59,552 nt of DNA from an uncultured Acetobacteraceae bacterium (GCA_903907955.1 CAIVPZ010000175.1:1-59552), one strand, 5' to 3'. Positions 1-8,878 are shown, numbered from the stretch's first letter. Translations and numbers: made by a program. Notes: a model not told the origin generated them from the sequence alone.

Positions 1-341
1 ACCGGCGGCCTGGTTGCCGGCGCCGCCGGATGGGCGGCGGCATTCGGCCCCGGCGGGGTTGCCGCGGCGGGGCCGCCGGCCGGCGGAGTCGCGGCGGGGG
101 GGGCGGCCGGATGTGCAGGCGCCGGGTGCACCGGGTGTGCGGAGGCCGGGTGGGACGGGCGCGCGTGCGGCCGGTTGGCAGGCCTGGCCGGCTCCGGCGC
201 GGCTGGCGCGGCGTTTGGCGGCGGCGTCTGCAACGGCTCGAGGGCACGCGCATCAACGCTGGCCTGGGGGTACGCCGGCAACGGCGCAAGCGCAGCCGTG
301 CCGGCACAGGCCAGGGCGAGGACGAAGGAAAATGTTCGCAT
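1..341 (-). CDS. Pro/Ala/His-rich secreted protein, 3' end outside window
   Basis: An open frame runs from an ATG at 341 leftwards through position 1 without a stop, so only the first 113 residues are visible. It opens with a signal peptide: MRTF, a hydrophobic stretch and a likely cleavage site around residues 20-25. The rest is low complexity, dominated by Pro, Ala and His, with repeated short units such as HPA and AHP. No catalytic domain is visible. It could be a periplasmic linker, a cell-envelope protein or the Pro-rich N-terminus of a larger protein. Function unknown. The absence of stops and the clean signal peptide make it more believable than the plus-strand frames over the same bases. 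Confidence 0.6.
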   Translation of the reverse strand, partial: MRTFSFVLALACAGTAALAPLPAYPQASVDARALEPLQTPPPNAAPAAPEPARPANRPHARPSHPASAHPVHPAPAHPAAPPAATPPAGGPAAATPPGPNAAAHPAAPATRPP

Positions 342-392
342 GGGCAGCACTACCCTAGCCGAAGGGCGGATAATTCTCAACGAAGGCCGGGC

Positions 393-1232
393 TCAGGATG
401 CCCGTGCCTCCCCGGCGGCGAGACCGTTCGCGGCGGCCTCGCGCAGAACAACGTGCAGATGCGGGTTGGCGGCCACCACGTCGCCGCTGTCGCGCGGGTC
501 GCCGCCCTGCGGGTCGGTGGCGTAACCGCCCGCCTCGCGCACGATCAGCAGCCCGGCGGCGATATCCCAGGGCTTCAGGCCGAACTCCCAGAACCCGTCG
601 TAGCGGCCGGCCGCGGTCCAGGCGAGGTCCAGCGACGCCGCCCCGAACCGGCGGATGCCGGCGACCTGCGGCATCAGCACGCCGAGCGTGCGGGCGAAGG
701 CCAGACGGTGGCGCGCCGCCACGGCGGCGAACGGGATGCCGGTGGCGAAGATGGCCTCCCTGAGGTCGCGCCGGCCGGAGACGCGCAGGCGGCGCGAATT
801 GAGGTAGGCGCCGGCGCCCTTCTCCGCCCAGAACATCTCATCGACCGTCGGCGAATACACCAGACCGGCTGCCAGCTCGCTGCTGCCGTCGGGCAGGCGG
901 TGCTCCAGCGCGATGGAAATCGCCCAGTGCGGGATGCCATGCAGAAAATTGCTGGTGCCGTCGAGCGGGTCCACCACCCAGCGCCAGGTCCAGTTGTCGC
1001 TGCCGGAGGCGCCGGATTCCTCCAGCAGGAACGAATAGCCGGGGCGGGCCTTGTTGAGGTCGTCGCGCAGGGTCTGCTCGGCGCGAATGTCGGCCTGACT
1101 GACGAAGTCGCCCGGTCCCTTCACGCTGACCTGAAGCTGCTCGACCTCGTTGAAGTCGCGCAGCAGGCGCTTGGAGGCGCGCTGGGCGGCGTTCTGCATG
1201 ATGGTCATGTGGGCGGACAGGCGCAGCGACAT
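393..1232 (-). CDS. suhB: Inositol monophosphatase family protein (SuhB-like)
   Basis: 279 residues, the normal length for the Mg2+-dependent inositol monophosphatase family, which removes phosphate from inositol-1-phosphate or related sugar phosphates in the cytoplasm; SuhB members also act in rRNA antitermination. Metal-site motifs are present in order: EES at 71-73, DPLDGT at 88-93 and PWDIAAG at 221-227. It lies 24 bp downstream of efp on the same strand and is probably co-transcribed with it. The start at 1232 is the first Met; Met9 and Met12 are alternatives because no strong ribosome binding site is seen. Family assignment is secure, exact substrate is not. Confidence 0.93.
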   Translation of the reverse strand: MSLRLSAHMTIMQNAAQRASKRLLRDFNEVEQLQVSVKGPGDFVSQADIRAEQTLRDDLNKARPGYSFLLEESGASGSDNWTWRWVVDPLDGTSNFLHGIPHWAISIALEHRLPDGSSELAAGLVYSPTVDEMFWAEKGAGAYLNSRRLRVSGRRDLREAIFATGIPFAAVAARHRLAFARTLGVLMPQVAGIRRFGAASLDLAWTAAGRYDGFWEFGLKPWDIAAGLLIVREAGGYATDPQGGDPRDSGDVVAANPHLHVVLREAAANGLAAGEARAS

Positions 1233-1256
1233 GGCGGGGGGTTCCAGCGGGCCGGA

Positions 1257-1823
1257 TCAGCCCTTGAACCGCTCCATGTAGCTGGCATCCTCGATCCGCA
1301 CGACAATCTTCTCGCCGGCCTCGACGAAGGGCGGCACCATCGTCTTCACGCCGTTGGACAGCCTGGCCGGCTTGTACGACGAGGAAGCGGTCTGGCCCTT
1401 CACCACCGGGTCGGCCTCGACCACTTCGACCACGGCGCTCTGCGGCAGGTGCAGCGCGACCGGCTCGCCTTCGACCAGATCGACGGTGATGGTCATGTTG
1501 TCCTGCAGGAACGGGGCGGCATCGCCCAGCAGGTCGGCCGGGACATGGGTGGACTCGAAGGTCTCGGGGTCCATCAGCACAATGTTCGGGCCGTCGGTGT
1601 AGGAGTAGGTGTACTCCTTGTTGTCGGTCATCAGCCGTTCGACGGTATCGGCGGTGCGCCAGCGCTCATTGGTCTTGTTGCCAGATTTGAGGCAGCGCAT
1701 CTCCACCTGAATGAAGGCACCGCCCTTGCCGGGGGTGATGATCTGCTGCTTGAGCACGGTCCAGCGGCGACCTTCGTGTTCGATCACCTGGCCGGCGCGG
1801 ATCATGTTCGCCTGCTGCTTCAT
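1257..1823 (-). CDS. efp: Elongation factor P
   Basis: 188 residues, full length for EF-P, which binds between the P and E sites of stalled ribosomes and relieves arrest at polyproline. The N-terminal KOW-like domain carries the loop TPGKGGAF with Lys33 at its tip, the residue that is beta-lysylated in the EpmA/EpmB type; the two OB domains follow. The modifying enzymes EpmB and EpmA are encoded 3-5 kb away, which fits a lysine-type EF-P rather than a rhamnosylated arginine type. It is the first gene of an apparent efp-suhB unit. Confidence 0.97.
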   Translation of the reverse strand: MKQQANMIRAGQVIEHEGRRWTVLKQQIITPGKGGAFIQVEMRCLKSGNKTNERWRTADTVERLMTDNKEYTYSYTDGPNIVLMDPETFESTHVPADLLGDAAPFLQDNMTITVDLVEGEPVALHLPQSAVVEVVEADPVVKGQTASSSYKPARLSNGVKTMVPPFVEAGEKIVVRIEDASYMERFKG

Positions 1824-1943
1824 GGGGCGGGGTCTCTCGGGAAACTGTAGGGGAGCGGCGGCTTCTAGCCCGCCGCGGGGGCCGCGGCAAGCCGGGCGGG
1901 ATGTGCCGGCTGGGATGTGTTATGGTTGTGACGGAGCTGGGCG

Positions 1944-2282
1944 ATGCGCGAAACGGCGCCGGGGCGGATGACGGCGGAGGCGTTCCGCGCCTGGGCGATG
2001 GCGCGGCCGGAGGGGGAGCGCTGCGAGCTGGCCGATGGCGAGGTGATCGCCATGGCGCCGGAGCGGACCGCCCACAACGACGCCAGGTTCCTGATCGCCC
2101 GGCACCTGGCCGCGGCGGTCGAGGCAGCGCGCGTGCCGTGCCGGGTGCAGATCGACGGCATGGCGGTGCGGGTGGTGATCCACCACCGGCGCGACGAGGC
2201 CGGCGCGATCATGACCAGCATCCTGGGCGACGGCCCGCTGCTTCTCGACCCGCCGGGGGTTGGGTTCGATCCGTTCGGTTGA
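1944..2282 (+). CDS. Uma2 (DUF820) family protein with internal deletion
   Basis: 112 residues, against about 180-200 for Uma2 proteins (PD-(D/E)XK-like putative endonucleases). Residues 1-75 match the family N-terminus (F-x-A-W, RPEGER, ELADGEV, MAPERTAH, DGMAV). Residues 76-112 match its extreme C-terminus (HHRRDEAGAI, LLLDPPG). The middle of about 75 residues, which carries the Pro-Asp and Glu-x-Lys catalytic segments, is missing and the reading frame is kept across the junction. A GGAG lies 7 bases before the ATG. It is likely a non-catalytic remnant; a shortened functional protein is possible but less likely. Family comparison is from memory. Confidence 0.7.
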   Translation: MRETAPGRMTAEAFRAWAMARPEGERCELADGEVIAMAPERTAHNDARFLIARHLAAAVEAARVPCRVQIDGMAVRVVIHHRRDEAGAIMTSILGDGPLLLDPPGVGFDPFG

Positions 2283-2396
2283 GCGGCGGCGCGGGCTGGC
2301 GCCGCAGCGAAACTTATCGTGATCACAACAGTCCCCGATCAACGGTTAGCATTCCGCCTGTGGCGGTGAGGTTGCCGCCGATCAGGGGAATGTCAG

Positions 2397-3035
2397 ATGC
2401 GAAAATCGCTCCTTCCTGCCCTCGCGCTTTGTGGGGCGCTGGCGTGGTCTGGCGGCGCCGCCGCGTGCAACGGGTCCAATGTCATCCTGGCCGACAATTT
2501 CGCCGACGACAGCGGCGGATGGGAGCCGGATACGCATATGAAGTTCGCCGCACCGGCGCTGGTGGTCAGGCTGGTGAAGGGCCAGGCGGGGCTGCCCGAA
2601 CTGAATTCGGCGTTCCTGGTGCGCAACGGCGATATCTGCATGGAAACGGTGATGCCAAATGCACCGGACCTGAACCCGGCTTTCGGGGTCATGTTCTGGG
2701 CGACGGATTATCAGAATTTCACCATGGTGCTGTTTTCCGCCAGCGGGAAAGTAACGATGTGGCGGAAGAACGAGGGCAAATGGCTGACCGTTTTCTCCGT
2801 CGACAGTCCCGCGGTGAAGGGGGCACCCGGATCGGCCAACACGATCCGCGTGACGTTCAACGGCAACCTGGTCACGACCTATATCAATGGGACCAAAGTG
2901 CGCGACCAGCGCGCGCAGGCACCGGCGACCGATCAGCGCTTCGGCTTCTTCATTCAGGTCGACAAGCCGGTGGAAGCGGAAGCGGGCGTGGATTTCGTGA
3001 TCCCCAGCTTCAAGATCACCAACCCACCGGGTTAG
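2397..3035 (+). CDS. Secreted beta-sandwich (concanavalin/LamG-like) protein, copy 1
   Basis: 212 residues with a clear signal peptide ending near Ala-Ala-Ala-Cys (residues 22-24). The mature part looks like an all-beta, concanavalin A-like fold of the DUF1080/LamG kind: an opening DNF-x-DDSGGW strand, GVMFWATD in the middle, and NTIRVTFNGN-x4-YINGT near the C-terminus. Two cysteines (mature N-terminus and the GDICME strand) are shared with the paralogue at 3252-3896, suggesting a disulfide. No catalytic acid pair is obvious, so a binding role is as likely as an enzymatic one. AGGGG sits 9 bases before the ATG. Function unknown. Confidence 0.82.
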   Translation: MRKSLLPALALCGALAWSGGAAACNGSNVILADNFADDSGGWEPDTHMKFAAPALVVRLVKGQAGLPELNSAFLVRNGDICMETVMPNAPDLNPAFGVMFWATDYQNFTMVLFSASGKVTMWRKNEGKWLTVFSVDSPAVKGAPGSANTIRVTFNGNLVTTYINGTKVRDQRAQAPATDQRFGFFIQVDKPVEAEAGVDFVIPSFKITNPPG

Positions 3036-3145
3036 AGCAACGCCGGCCAGATGCGTCCGCAGCGTCGGGTGAATCGAGCTACATGAACAGGCTGTCGGTT
3101 GGCAGCACGCGGGCTATTGGGTTTGTTGCATCCGTCAACGAACCC

Positions 3146-3157
3146 ATAACCGGTTAT
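3146..3157. promoter_or_regulatory. Perfect 12-bp palindrome, possible operator
   Basis: ATAACCGGTTAT is a perfect palindrome inside a longer imperfect dyad (ACCC...GGGT, 3143-3163). It lies about 95 bp upstream of the second secreted paralogue, in the 216-bp gap between the two copies. No equivalent is seen upstream of copy 1. Binding protein unknown. Confidence 0.3.
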
Positions 3158-3251
3158 ACGGGTCACCCGTTCTTGATTCACCGACACTGCGCCGATGGGT
3201 AATCTGCCTGCCAATGAATCCGAATGGGGGACCCGGCCGGGGGGACGTATC

Positions 3252-3896
3252 ATGACGAAGTTGCTGCTGGCGATCGCAATGGCGGTTTCGGTGCTGGCAA
3301 GTCCAGCCTATGCCTGCAAAGGGGGCAAAGTCCAGTTCGCGGACGATTTTCGAGACGTGGACCCGGCCTGGAACATTGAGGCCGCGCCGGACCGATACGC
3401 CATCAGCGGCGGAAAATTGGCGATTTCTCCCGACGCCAAGATCACCCCATTGGGCAATTGGACCAACCTCTACACCGGGTCTTTCTTCGGAGATGCCGAT
3501 ATTTGTGTGACAATAACCTTTCCAACGGAAGCCGGGGCCGAGGACGCCAGCGGCGGGATCGCATTCTGGGCCACCGACATCAACAACCTCTATAAGTTCG
3601 GAATCAGCCCCGCCGGAACGGCCTCGATCATCCGGTGGCAGAACGGCAAAGTGTTGATGGTGGCCTCCTGGCGAAAGACCGATGCATTGAAAACGACGCC
3701 GGGCGCAACCAACACGATCCGTGTCACTCTGAATGGCAGCAGTGCGGCGACCTATATCAACGACAAGCCGTTCGTTACGATCAAAGGCCAGCCACCGGAG
3801 GGCGGGAGCGAAATTGGCCTCAGCGCCAGCGCCGGCCAGCGCGCGTCGTTTCCTTTCCTGTTTTCCGACCTGAAGGTTACCGATCTTCCCAAATAG
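3252..3896 (+). CDS. Secreted beta-sandwich (concanavalin/LamG-like) protein, copy 2
   Basis: 214 residues, a diverged tandem copy of the protein at 2397-3035. Shared landmarks in the same order are a signal peptide with Cys at the mature N-terminus, a DDF-x-DV opening, ADIC, GIAFWATD, NTIRVTLNGS and TYIND. An upstream in-frame start at 3195 exists, but the ATG at 3252 begins directly with a signal peptide (MTKLLL) and has GGGGGAC about 6 bases before it, so 3252 is preferred. Sequence divergence suggests an old duplication. Extracytoplasmic; role unknown. Confidence 0.82.
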   Translation: MTKLLLAIAMAVSVLASPAYACKGGKVQFADDFRDVDPAWNIEAAPDRYAISGGKLAISPDAKITPLGNWTNLYTGSFFGDADICVTITFPTEAGAEDASGGIAFWATDINNLYKFGISPAGTASIIRWQNGKVLMVASWRKTDALKTTPGATNTIRVTLNGSSAATYINDKPFVTIKGQPPEGGSEIGLSASAGQRASFPFLFSDLKVTDLPK

Positions 3897-3919
3897 GCAT
3901 CGGCAGGACGGCGCCGTGC

Positions 3920-4747
3920 TCAGCTTCGTGCGATCATCTCCATCGGCGCGATCACGCCGCGGTCGAGCAGGCCGATCAGGTTGGCGACCTTCTGCGCCGC
4001 TTGCGGACCCATGACGATCTGCACCCCGAGCGGCGGCGGGCCTGACACGGCCTGGCGGGCGCGCTGGGCGGCGAAGACCTCGCGGGCGAAGGCGGCGCGG
4101 CTGCGTTCGGCAATGATGGAAAACCCCGCTGCGGTCAGCGCGGCACGGTAGGTCTCCGGCGGCTCGAGGAAACTCGTTTCGGCACCACTCGACCATGGCA
4201 CGGGAAAATCCAGCGCGCCGGGGCCGGTGCGCATCACGTCATAGATCGCGAAAAACCCGCCGGGGCGCAGCACCCGGTGCACGCCGGCGCACAGCGCCCG
4301 CTTGTCGGCGATGTTCATGCCGACATGCAGCAGCGTCACCCCGTCGAACGCCGCGGCATCGAAGGGCAGCGCCATGGCACTGCCGCAGCGGAAGGCGACG
4401 CGATCGGCCAGCCCCATCCGCCGCGTCAGACTGGTGGCGACGGCGACGTATTCATCCGAGAGGTCGATCCCCGTCACCCGGCAGCCATGCAGCGTGGCCA
4501 GCGTGCGGGCCGGGGCGCCGAGGCCGCTGCCGAGGTCAAGCAGATGCATCGCCGGGGTCAGGGCCAACTGCGCCGCGAGGTCCTTCGTTGCCTGGGCGCC
4601 GCCGATATGGAACTCGTCAGCGCCCATGAGGTCGGCGGGAACCAGGCGGTCGGGGTCCTTTCCCATCGCCGCCAACGCGGCGACGAGCGCCTGTTCCAGG
4701 CTGCCGTGCCGGTAATGCGCCGCCACATCCCGGTCGATGGTGGTCAT
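3920..4747 (-). CDS. Class I SAM-dependent methyltransferase
   Basis: 275 residues with a Rossmann methyltransferase core: DLGSGLG (71-77) binds SAM, GIDLS follows as the acidic loop, then VLRPGGFFAIYDV. The preceding GADEFHIGG-x-AT pattern resembles small-molecule methyltransferases of the sarcosine/dimethylglycine or UbiE-like kind, but the acceptor cannot be told from sequence. The start at 4747 overlaps the epmB stop by four bases (ATGA), so the two genes are translationally coupled. A longer upstream frame reads through the epmB end and is not credible. A link to EF-P modification is possible from context but not shown. Confidence 0.85.
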   Translation of the reverse strand: MTTIDRDVAAHYRHGSLEQALVAALAAMGKDPDRLVPADLMGADEFHIGGAQATKDLAAQLALTPAMHLLDLGSGLGAPARTLATLHGCRVTGIDLSDEYVAVATSLTRRMGLADRVAFRCGSAMALPFDAAAFDGVTLLHVGMNIADKRALCAGVHRVLRPGGFFAIYDVMRTGPGALDFPVPWSSGAETSFLEPPETYRAALTAAGFSIIAERSRAAFAREVFAAQRARQAVSGPPPLGVQIVMGPQAAQKVANLIGLLDRGVIAPMEMIARS

Positions 4748-5784
4748 TCCGCCCCCTCCCCTCCGGCAACCGGGTGCCGCCCGCCCCACGGATCGCGCAC
4801 CGTTTCGCAATCGGTATAAACCGGCCCGACCGGCACCTTGCCGTGCCCGCCCGGGATGTCGAGCACATAGGTCGGAAGGGCCAGCCCGCTCACCCGCCCG
4901 CGCAGCGCCGCCAGCAACCGGCGCCCCTCGGCGATCGGCACGGCAAAGCGCGCGGTGCCCGGGGCGGGATCGAGCTGGTGCAGGTAGTAGGGTTTCACGC
5001 GGGCGGCCAGCATGGCCCGGAACAGCGCCTCCAGCGCCGCGGCGCTGTCGTTGACGCCGCGCAGCAGCACCGACTGGCCAAGCACCGGCACGCCGCGCGC
5101 CTGCACCCGCCGCAGCGCCGCCCGCGCCGCCGGGGTGAATTCGCTGGCGTGGTTGGCGTGCACCACCAGCCAGAGCGGTTTTTCAACATCCAGCGCCGCC
5201 GCCAGCGATTCTGTCACGCGCCCAGGGTCGGCGACGGGCACGCGGGTGTGGATGCGCAGCAGCTCGACATGCGGAATGGCGGACAATGCCCCCAGCAGGG
5301 CGCCCAGCCGGCGCGGTGCCAGGACAAAAGGATCGCCGCCGGACAGGATCACCTCGCGGATCGCCGGATGGGCGCGCAGCCAGTCCAGCGCGGTGTCCAG
5401 TTCCGCCGCGGTGAGCACGCCGCCGTCCGGGCCGACATGGGCGCGGCGGAAGCAGAAGCGGCAATACACCGGACACACCAGCAGCGGCTTCAGCAGCGCC
5501 CGGTCCGGGTAGCGGTGGACGATTCCCTTGACCGGCGACAGCGCGTCGTCGCCGATCGGGTCGGCGCGTTCGTGCGGCGCGGTGACCAGTTCGGCCGGGT
5601 GGGGGATGAACTGCCGCCCGATCGGGTCGTCCGGATGCGCGATCAGCGCCTGCATCGCCGGGGTGATCGCCACCGCATAGCGCGCCTCCACCGCCGCCGC
5701 GGCGTCGCGGTCAGCCACCAGGCCGGCGGCGGCGAGGGCGTCGGCGGTGCGCAATGTGCGCGCAGGGGGGCTGCCGTCCAGCAT
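4744..5784 (-). CDS. epmB: EF-P (R)-beta-lysine synthase, lysine 2,3-aminomutase type (EpmB)
   Basis: 346 residues. A radical-SAM enzyme of the lysine 2,3-aminomutase family, which makes (R)-beta-lysine for EF-P modification. The cluster motif CPVYCRFC has C104, C108 and C111, the SAM-binding SGGDP follows, and PYYLHQLDP is a family signature near the C-terminus. Length fits EpmB rather than the longer catabolic KamA (about 410), and efp and epmA are neighbours. The chosen start is 5784; an in-frame ATG at 5811 would abut the epmA start codon. It is the first gene of a coupled pair with the methyltransferase. Confidence 0.92.
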   Translation of the reverse strand: MLDGSPPARTLRTADALAAAGLVADRDAAAAVEARYAVAITPAMQALIAHPDDPIGRQFIPHPAELVTAPHERADPIGDDALSPVKGIVHRYPDRALLKPLLVCPVYCRFCFRRAHVGPDGGVLTAAELDTALDWLRAHPAIREVILSGGDPFVLAPRRLGALLGALSAIPHVELLRIHTRVPVADPGRVTESLAAALDVEKPLWLVVHANHASEFTPAARAALRRVQARGVPVLGQSVLLRGVNDSAAALEALFRAMLAARVKPYYLHQLDPAPGTARFAVPIAEGRRLLAALRGRVSGLALPTYVLDIPGGHGKVPVGPVYTDCETVRDPWGGRHPVAGGEGAE

Positions 5785-5811
5785 GGCGTTGGCTGTAATG
5801 TGCGCCCCCAT

Positions 5812-6804
5812 ATGCCGCAACCGTCCTGGCACCCTGAAAGCCTCGCCGCGCGCCTGCCCTTCCTGCGCCGCAGGGCCAGGCTGGCCGCCGCCGTGCGCGC
5901 CTTTTTCGACGCCCGCGGCTATCTGGAGGTGGAAACCCCCTACGCGGTGACCACGCCGGGCGAGGAGGTGCACCTGTCCGCCTTCGCCACCGAGCGACTC
6001 GCCCCGGATGGGGGGCGCGAAAAGCTGTGGCTGCACACCAGCCCGGAATTCGCCATGAAGAAGCTGCTGGTGGGCGGCGCCGGACCGATTTTCCAGCTCG
6101 CCCGGGTGTGGCGCAACGGCGAGGCCAGCGACCTGCATGCGCCCGAGTTCACCATGCTGGAATGGTACCGCCCCGGCGCCACGCTGGACGGGCTGATCGC
6201 GGAAACCCACGATCTGCTGCGCGCGGTGCTGCCGCCGGTGGTGGAATGCCGGGGGGTGCGCACCGATCTGCGCGGGTGCGAGCGCCTGACCATGGCCGCG
6301 GCGTTCCGCCACCATGTCGGCGCCGACCTGCTGGCGACGGCGGACGACGCGCCGGCGCTGGCGGCCCAGGCGGGCGTCACGCTGCGTCCCGGCGAGGGCT
6401 GGGAGGATCTGTTCTTCCGTCTGCTGCTGGCGCGGATCGAGCCGCGCATCGGCCGCGCCTGTCCCACCTTCCTCACCCACTGGCCGGCCGCCCAGGCGGC
6501 GCTGGCCCGCCGCGACCCGGCCGACCCGCGCGTCGCCGAGCGGTTCGAGCTGTTCGTCTGCGGCATGGAACTGGCCAACGCGTTCGTGGAACTGACCGAT
6601 GCCGCCGAGCAGCGGGCGCGCTTCATCGCCGACCGGGCGCGCCGGACGGCGCTGTATGGCGAGGCCGGCTGGAAGCTGGACGAGGCGTTCCTGGCCGCGC
6701 TCGCCCATGGCATGCCGCCATCGGCGGGAATCGCGCTGGGCTTCGACCGCCTCGCCATGATCGCCAGCGGTGCCCCGCGCATCGCCGATGTGACATGGCT
6801 GTAG
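5812..6804 (+). CDS. epmA: EF-P lysine ligase, lysyl-tRNA synthetase paralogue (EpmA/PoxA/GenX)
   Basis: 330 residues. It resembles the class II lysyl-tRNA synthetase catalytic core but lacks the anticodon-binding domain, the hallmark of EpmA, which attaches beta-lysine to the EF-P lysine using ATP. Class II motifs are visible: motif 2 ([23 protein letters not shown]) and motif 3 (GIALGFDRL) near the C-terminus. The start ATG at 5812 lies directly against the opposite-strand epmB region, leaving almost no intergenic DNA. It ends 79 bp before the chemoreceptor gene. Confidence 0.95.
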   Translation: MPQPSWHPESLAARLPFLRRRARLAAAVRAFFDARGYLEVETPYAVTTPGEEVHLSAFATERLAPDGGREKLWLHTSPEFAMKKLLVGGAGPIFQLARVWRNGEASDLHAPEFTMLEWYRPGATLDGLIAETHDLLRAVLPPVVECRGVRTDLRGCERLTMAAAFRHHVGADLLATADDAPALAAQAGVTLRPGEGWEDLFFRLLLARIEPRIGRACPTFLTHWPAAQAALARRDPADPRVAERFELFVCGMELANAFVELTDAAEQRARFIADRARRTALYGEAGWKLDEAFLAALAHGMPPSAGIALGFDRLAMIASGAPRIADVTWL

Positions 6805-6883
6805 CGGCGGCGGAGCCGTTGACCGAACCGAAAGGAAACCCCGGCATTTTCCCGCCAGTTCGAAGCGGAACCGGAGGTTGCCC

Positions 6884-8857
6884 GTGGCCTGGACCGACAC
6901 CATCAGCATCCGCCGCAAGATCGCGGCCGCCTTCGGCCTGATCTGCCTCGGCACGCTCGCCGTCGGCGGTTTCGCCGGGGTGCGGCTGGAGGCGGTGCGG
7001 GCCAGCATGGAGGAATTGCGCGCGAGCGCCATCGTCTCCACCGAGGCGCTGTCCGCCATGGCCTGGTCGGCCGAGAAGATTCGATTCTACCAGGCGGCCG
7101 TACTGCTCAGCACGGGCGCGCTGCGCGATGAGCGGATGCGCTTCATCCCCGGCCTGGACGCCGAACTGGACCGCGCCTGGGCACGGCTGGAGCCGGTTGT
7201 CAGCCCGGGCGAGGAGCGGCGCCTCGCTGCGGAACTGCGGACGACGCTGGAGCGGTTCCGCAACACCGCCCGCGAATGGCGCACGCTGCTCGAGCGCGGC
7301 GCGACGGACGCGGCGGTGGACCTGTTCAACAACCGCCAGAAGGACGACATGCGTGCGTTGCGCGCGGCGCTGGAGACGGCGATCCGCTTCGAGGAGCAGC
7401 AGGCGAACACCATCGCGGCCGCGCTCGCCGCCCGCTCGGACGCGGCGCGGCTGTGGATCCTGGGGTCGGTGGGCCTGCTCGGGCTGCTGGGGGCGCTGGC
7501 CGGCGCGCTGCTGATGCGCGACGTGTCGCGGCCCCTGCAGGCCCTGCGGCACAGCATGGCAGCGCTCGCCCAGGATGAGGTGGATGTGCCGATCGCAGCC
7601 CTGTCGCGCCGCGATGAGATCGGCGACATGGCACGCGGCGTGGCGGCCTTTCGCGACAACGTGCGCACCCGTCAGAAGCTGGAGCGCCGGCAGACCGGCG
7701 AGGCGGAACAGCGGGCCCGCCAGGCCCAGGCGATGGAACAACTGGCCGACGACTTCAACCGCGTGGTCAGCGGCGTGCTGGCCTCGGTGGCACAGGCGGC
7801 CGGCGGAGTGGAAGGCACCGCCGGGCGGCTGGCGGAGCTGGCGCAGCAGGCCTCGGCGCAGGTCCTGTCGGTGTCCGGCACGGTCGGCCAGGCGACCGCG
7901 AATGTGGAACACCTCGCCGGGGCGGCACAGCAACTGGCGGCCGGCGGCGTCGCGGCAGTCGAACGGATCGAACTGGCCAGCGCCACCGCCCGCCAGGCGG
8001 CGGACGGGACAGCGCGGGTGCGCGGTGCCATGGACGCGTTGAACGGCGCGGCCGAGCGCATCGAGTCGGTGGTGCAGCTGATCGCCTCCATCGCCGGGCA
8101 GACCAACCTGCTGGCGCTGAACGCCACCATCGAGGCCGCCCGAGCCGGCGAGGCGGGGCGCGGCTTCGCGGTGGTGGCCGGCGAAGTGAAATCCCTGGCC
8201 GCCGCCACCACCCGCGCGACCGGCGAGATCGCCGGCCAGATCGGCGCCCTGCAGGAGGCGGCACGGGAGGCGGCGCGCATGACCGCCGAGATCGCCAGCG
8301 TGATCGGCGATGTCGCGGCGGCGGCCGGCTCGGTGGGCGACGTGGTGGCCACGCAGGAAGCGGCAACCCAGGCGATCGCCCGCAACGTCGCCGCGGCAAG
8401 CCGGGGCATGCGCGACGCGCACGGGGTCACGGCACAGTTGAACGCGGGCGCCACCGCCTCGGATGGCGGGGCGCGCGAGGTGATGCAGGCGGCGCGGAAG
8501 GTAACCGGCGAAGCGGAGGCGCTGCGCCGGGAGATCGAGGCGTTCCTGGCCGCAATCCACAATGACGGCGAGCGCCGCGAATACGAACGGCTTCCCTCCA
8601 CGCTGGAGGTGCGGGTTGTGGTCGGCGGCGGCACGGTCAGCGGGCGGCTGCGCGACATCTCGCTGGGCGGGTGCAGGTTCGGCGCCGTCCTGCCGGCAGG
8701 CTGCGGCGAGCACGCCACCCTGATCGCCCCGGGCGGGATGAATGTCCCCTGTCGCGTGGTGGCGGTGGAAGCGGACGTCACACGCCTGCAGTTCGCCCTG
8801 GACGAAGCGACACGGCAACTGGTGCACGCCTTGCTGCCGGCAGCCCAGGCGGCTTGA
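6884..8857 (+). CDS. Methyl-accepting chemotaxis protein with C-terminal PilZ domain
   Basis: 657 residues. Order: short cytoplasmic start, TM1 (about 9-31), periplasmic sensor helical domain with coiled-coil character, TM2 (about 188-210), HAMP, MCP signalling domain with the conserved hairpin tip ([20 protein letters not shown]), then PilZ from about 563 (RREYER, then DISLGGC, the c-di-GMP binding pattern RxxxR and D/NxSxxG). It probably couples CheA signalling to c-di-GMP. GTG at 6884 is chosen because GGAGG lies 6 bases upstream; the TTG at 6878 overlaps that site. An orphan receptor, with no che genes nearby. Confidence 0.93.
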   Translation: MAWTDTISIRRKIAAAFGLICLGTLAVGGFAGVRLEAVRASMEELRASAIVSTEALSAMAWSAEKIRFYQAAVLLSTGALRDERMRFIPGLDAELDRAWARLEPVVSPGEERRLAAELRTTLERFRNTAREWRTLLERGATDAAVDLFNNRQKDDMRALRAALETAIRFEEQQANTIAAALAARSDAARLWILGSVGLLGLLGALAGALLMRDVSRPLQALRHSMAALAQDEVDVPIAALSRRDEIGDMARGVAAFRDNVRTRQKLERRQTGEAEQRARQAQAMEQLADDFNRVVSGVLASVAQAAGGVEGTAGRLAELAQQASAQVLSVSGTVGQATANVEHLAGAAQQLAAGGVAAVERIELASATARQAADGTARVRGAMDALNGAAERIESVVQLIASIAGQTNLLALNATIEAARAGEAGRGFAVVAGEVKSLAAATTRATGEIAGQIGALQEAAREAARMTAEIASVIGDVAAAAGSVGDVVATQEAATQAIARNVAAASRGMRDAHGVTAQLNAGATASDGGAREVMQAARKVTGEAEALRREIEAFLAAIHNDGERREYERLPSTLEVRVVVGGGTVSGRLRDISLGGCRFGAVLPAGCGEHATLIAPGGMNVPCRVVAVEADVTRLQFALDEATRQLVHALLPAAQAA

Positions 8858-8878
8858 GGGCGCGCATGGACAGAAAGA

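Noticed and set aside
30-1850. Long plus-strand frame (606 codons) over suhB and efp
   Set aside because: Arg/Gly-rich mirror of the opposite genes caused by high GC; efp and suhB on the minus strand have intact family motifs.
4774-5811. Upstream extension of epmA by about 346 codons
   Set aside because: It is antisense to epmB and gives Arg/His-rich sequence; the EpmA family N-terminus begins at 5812.
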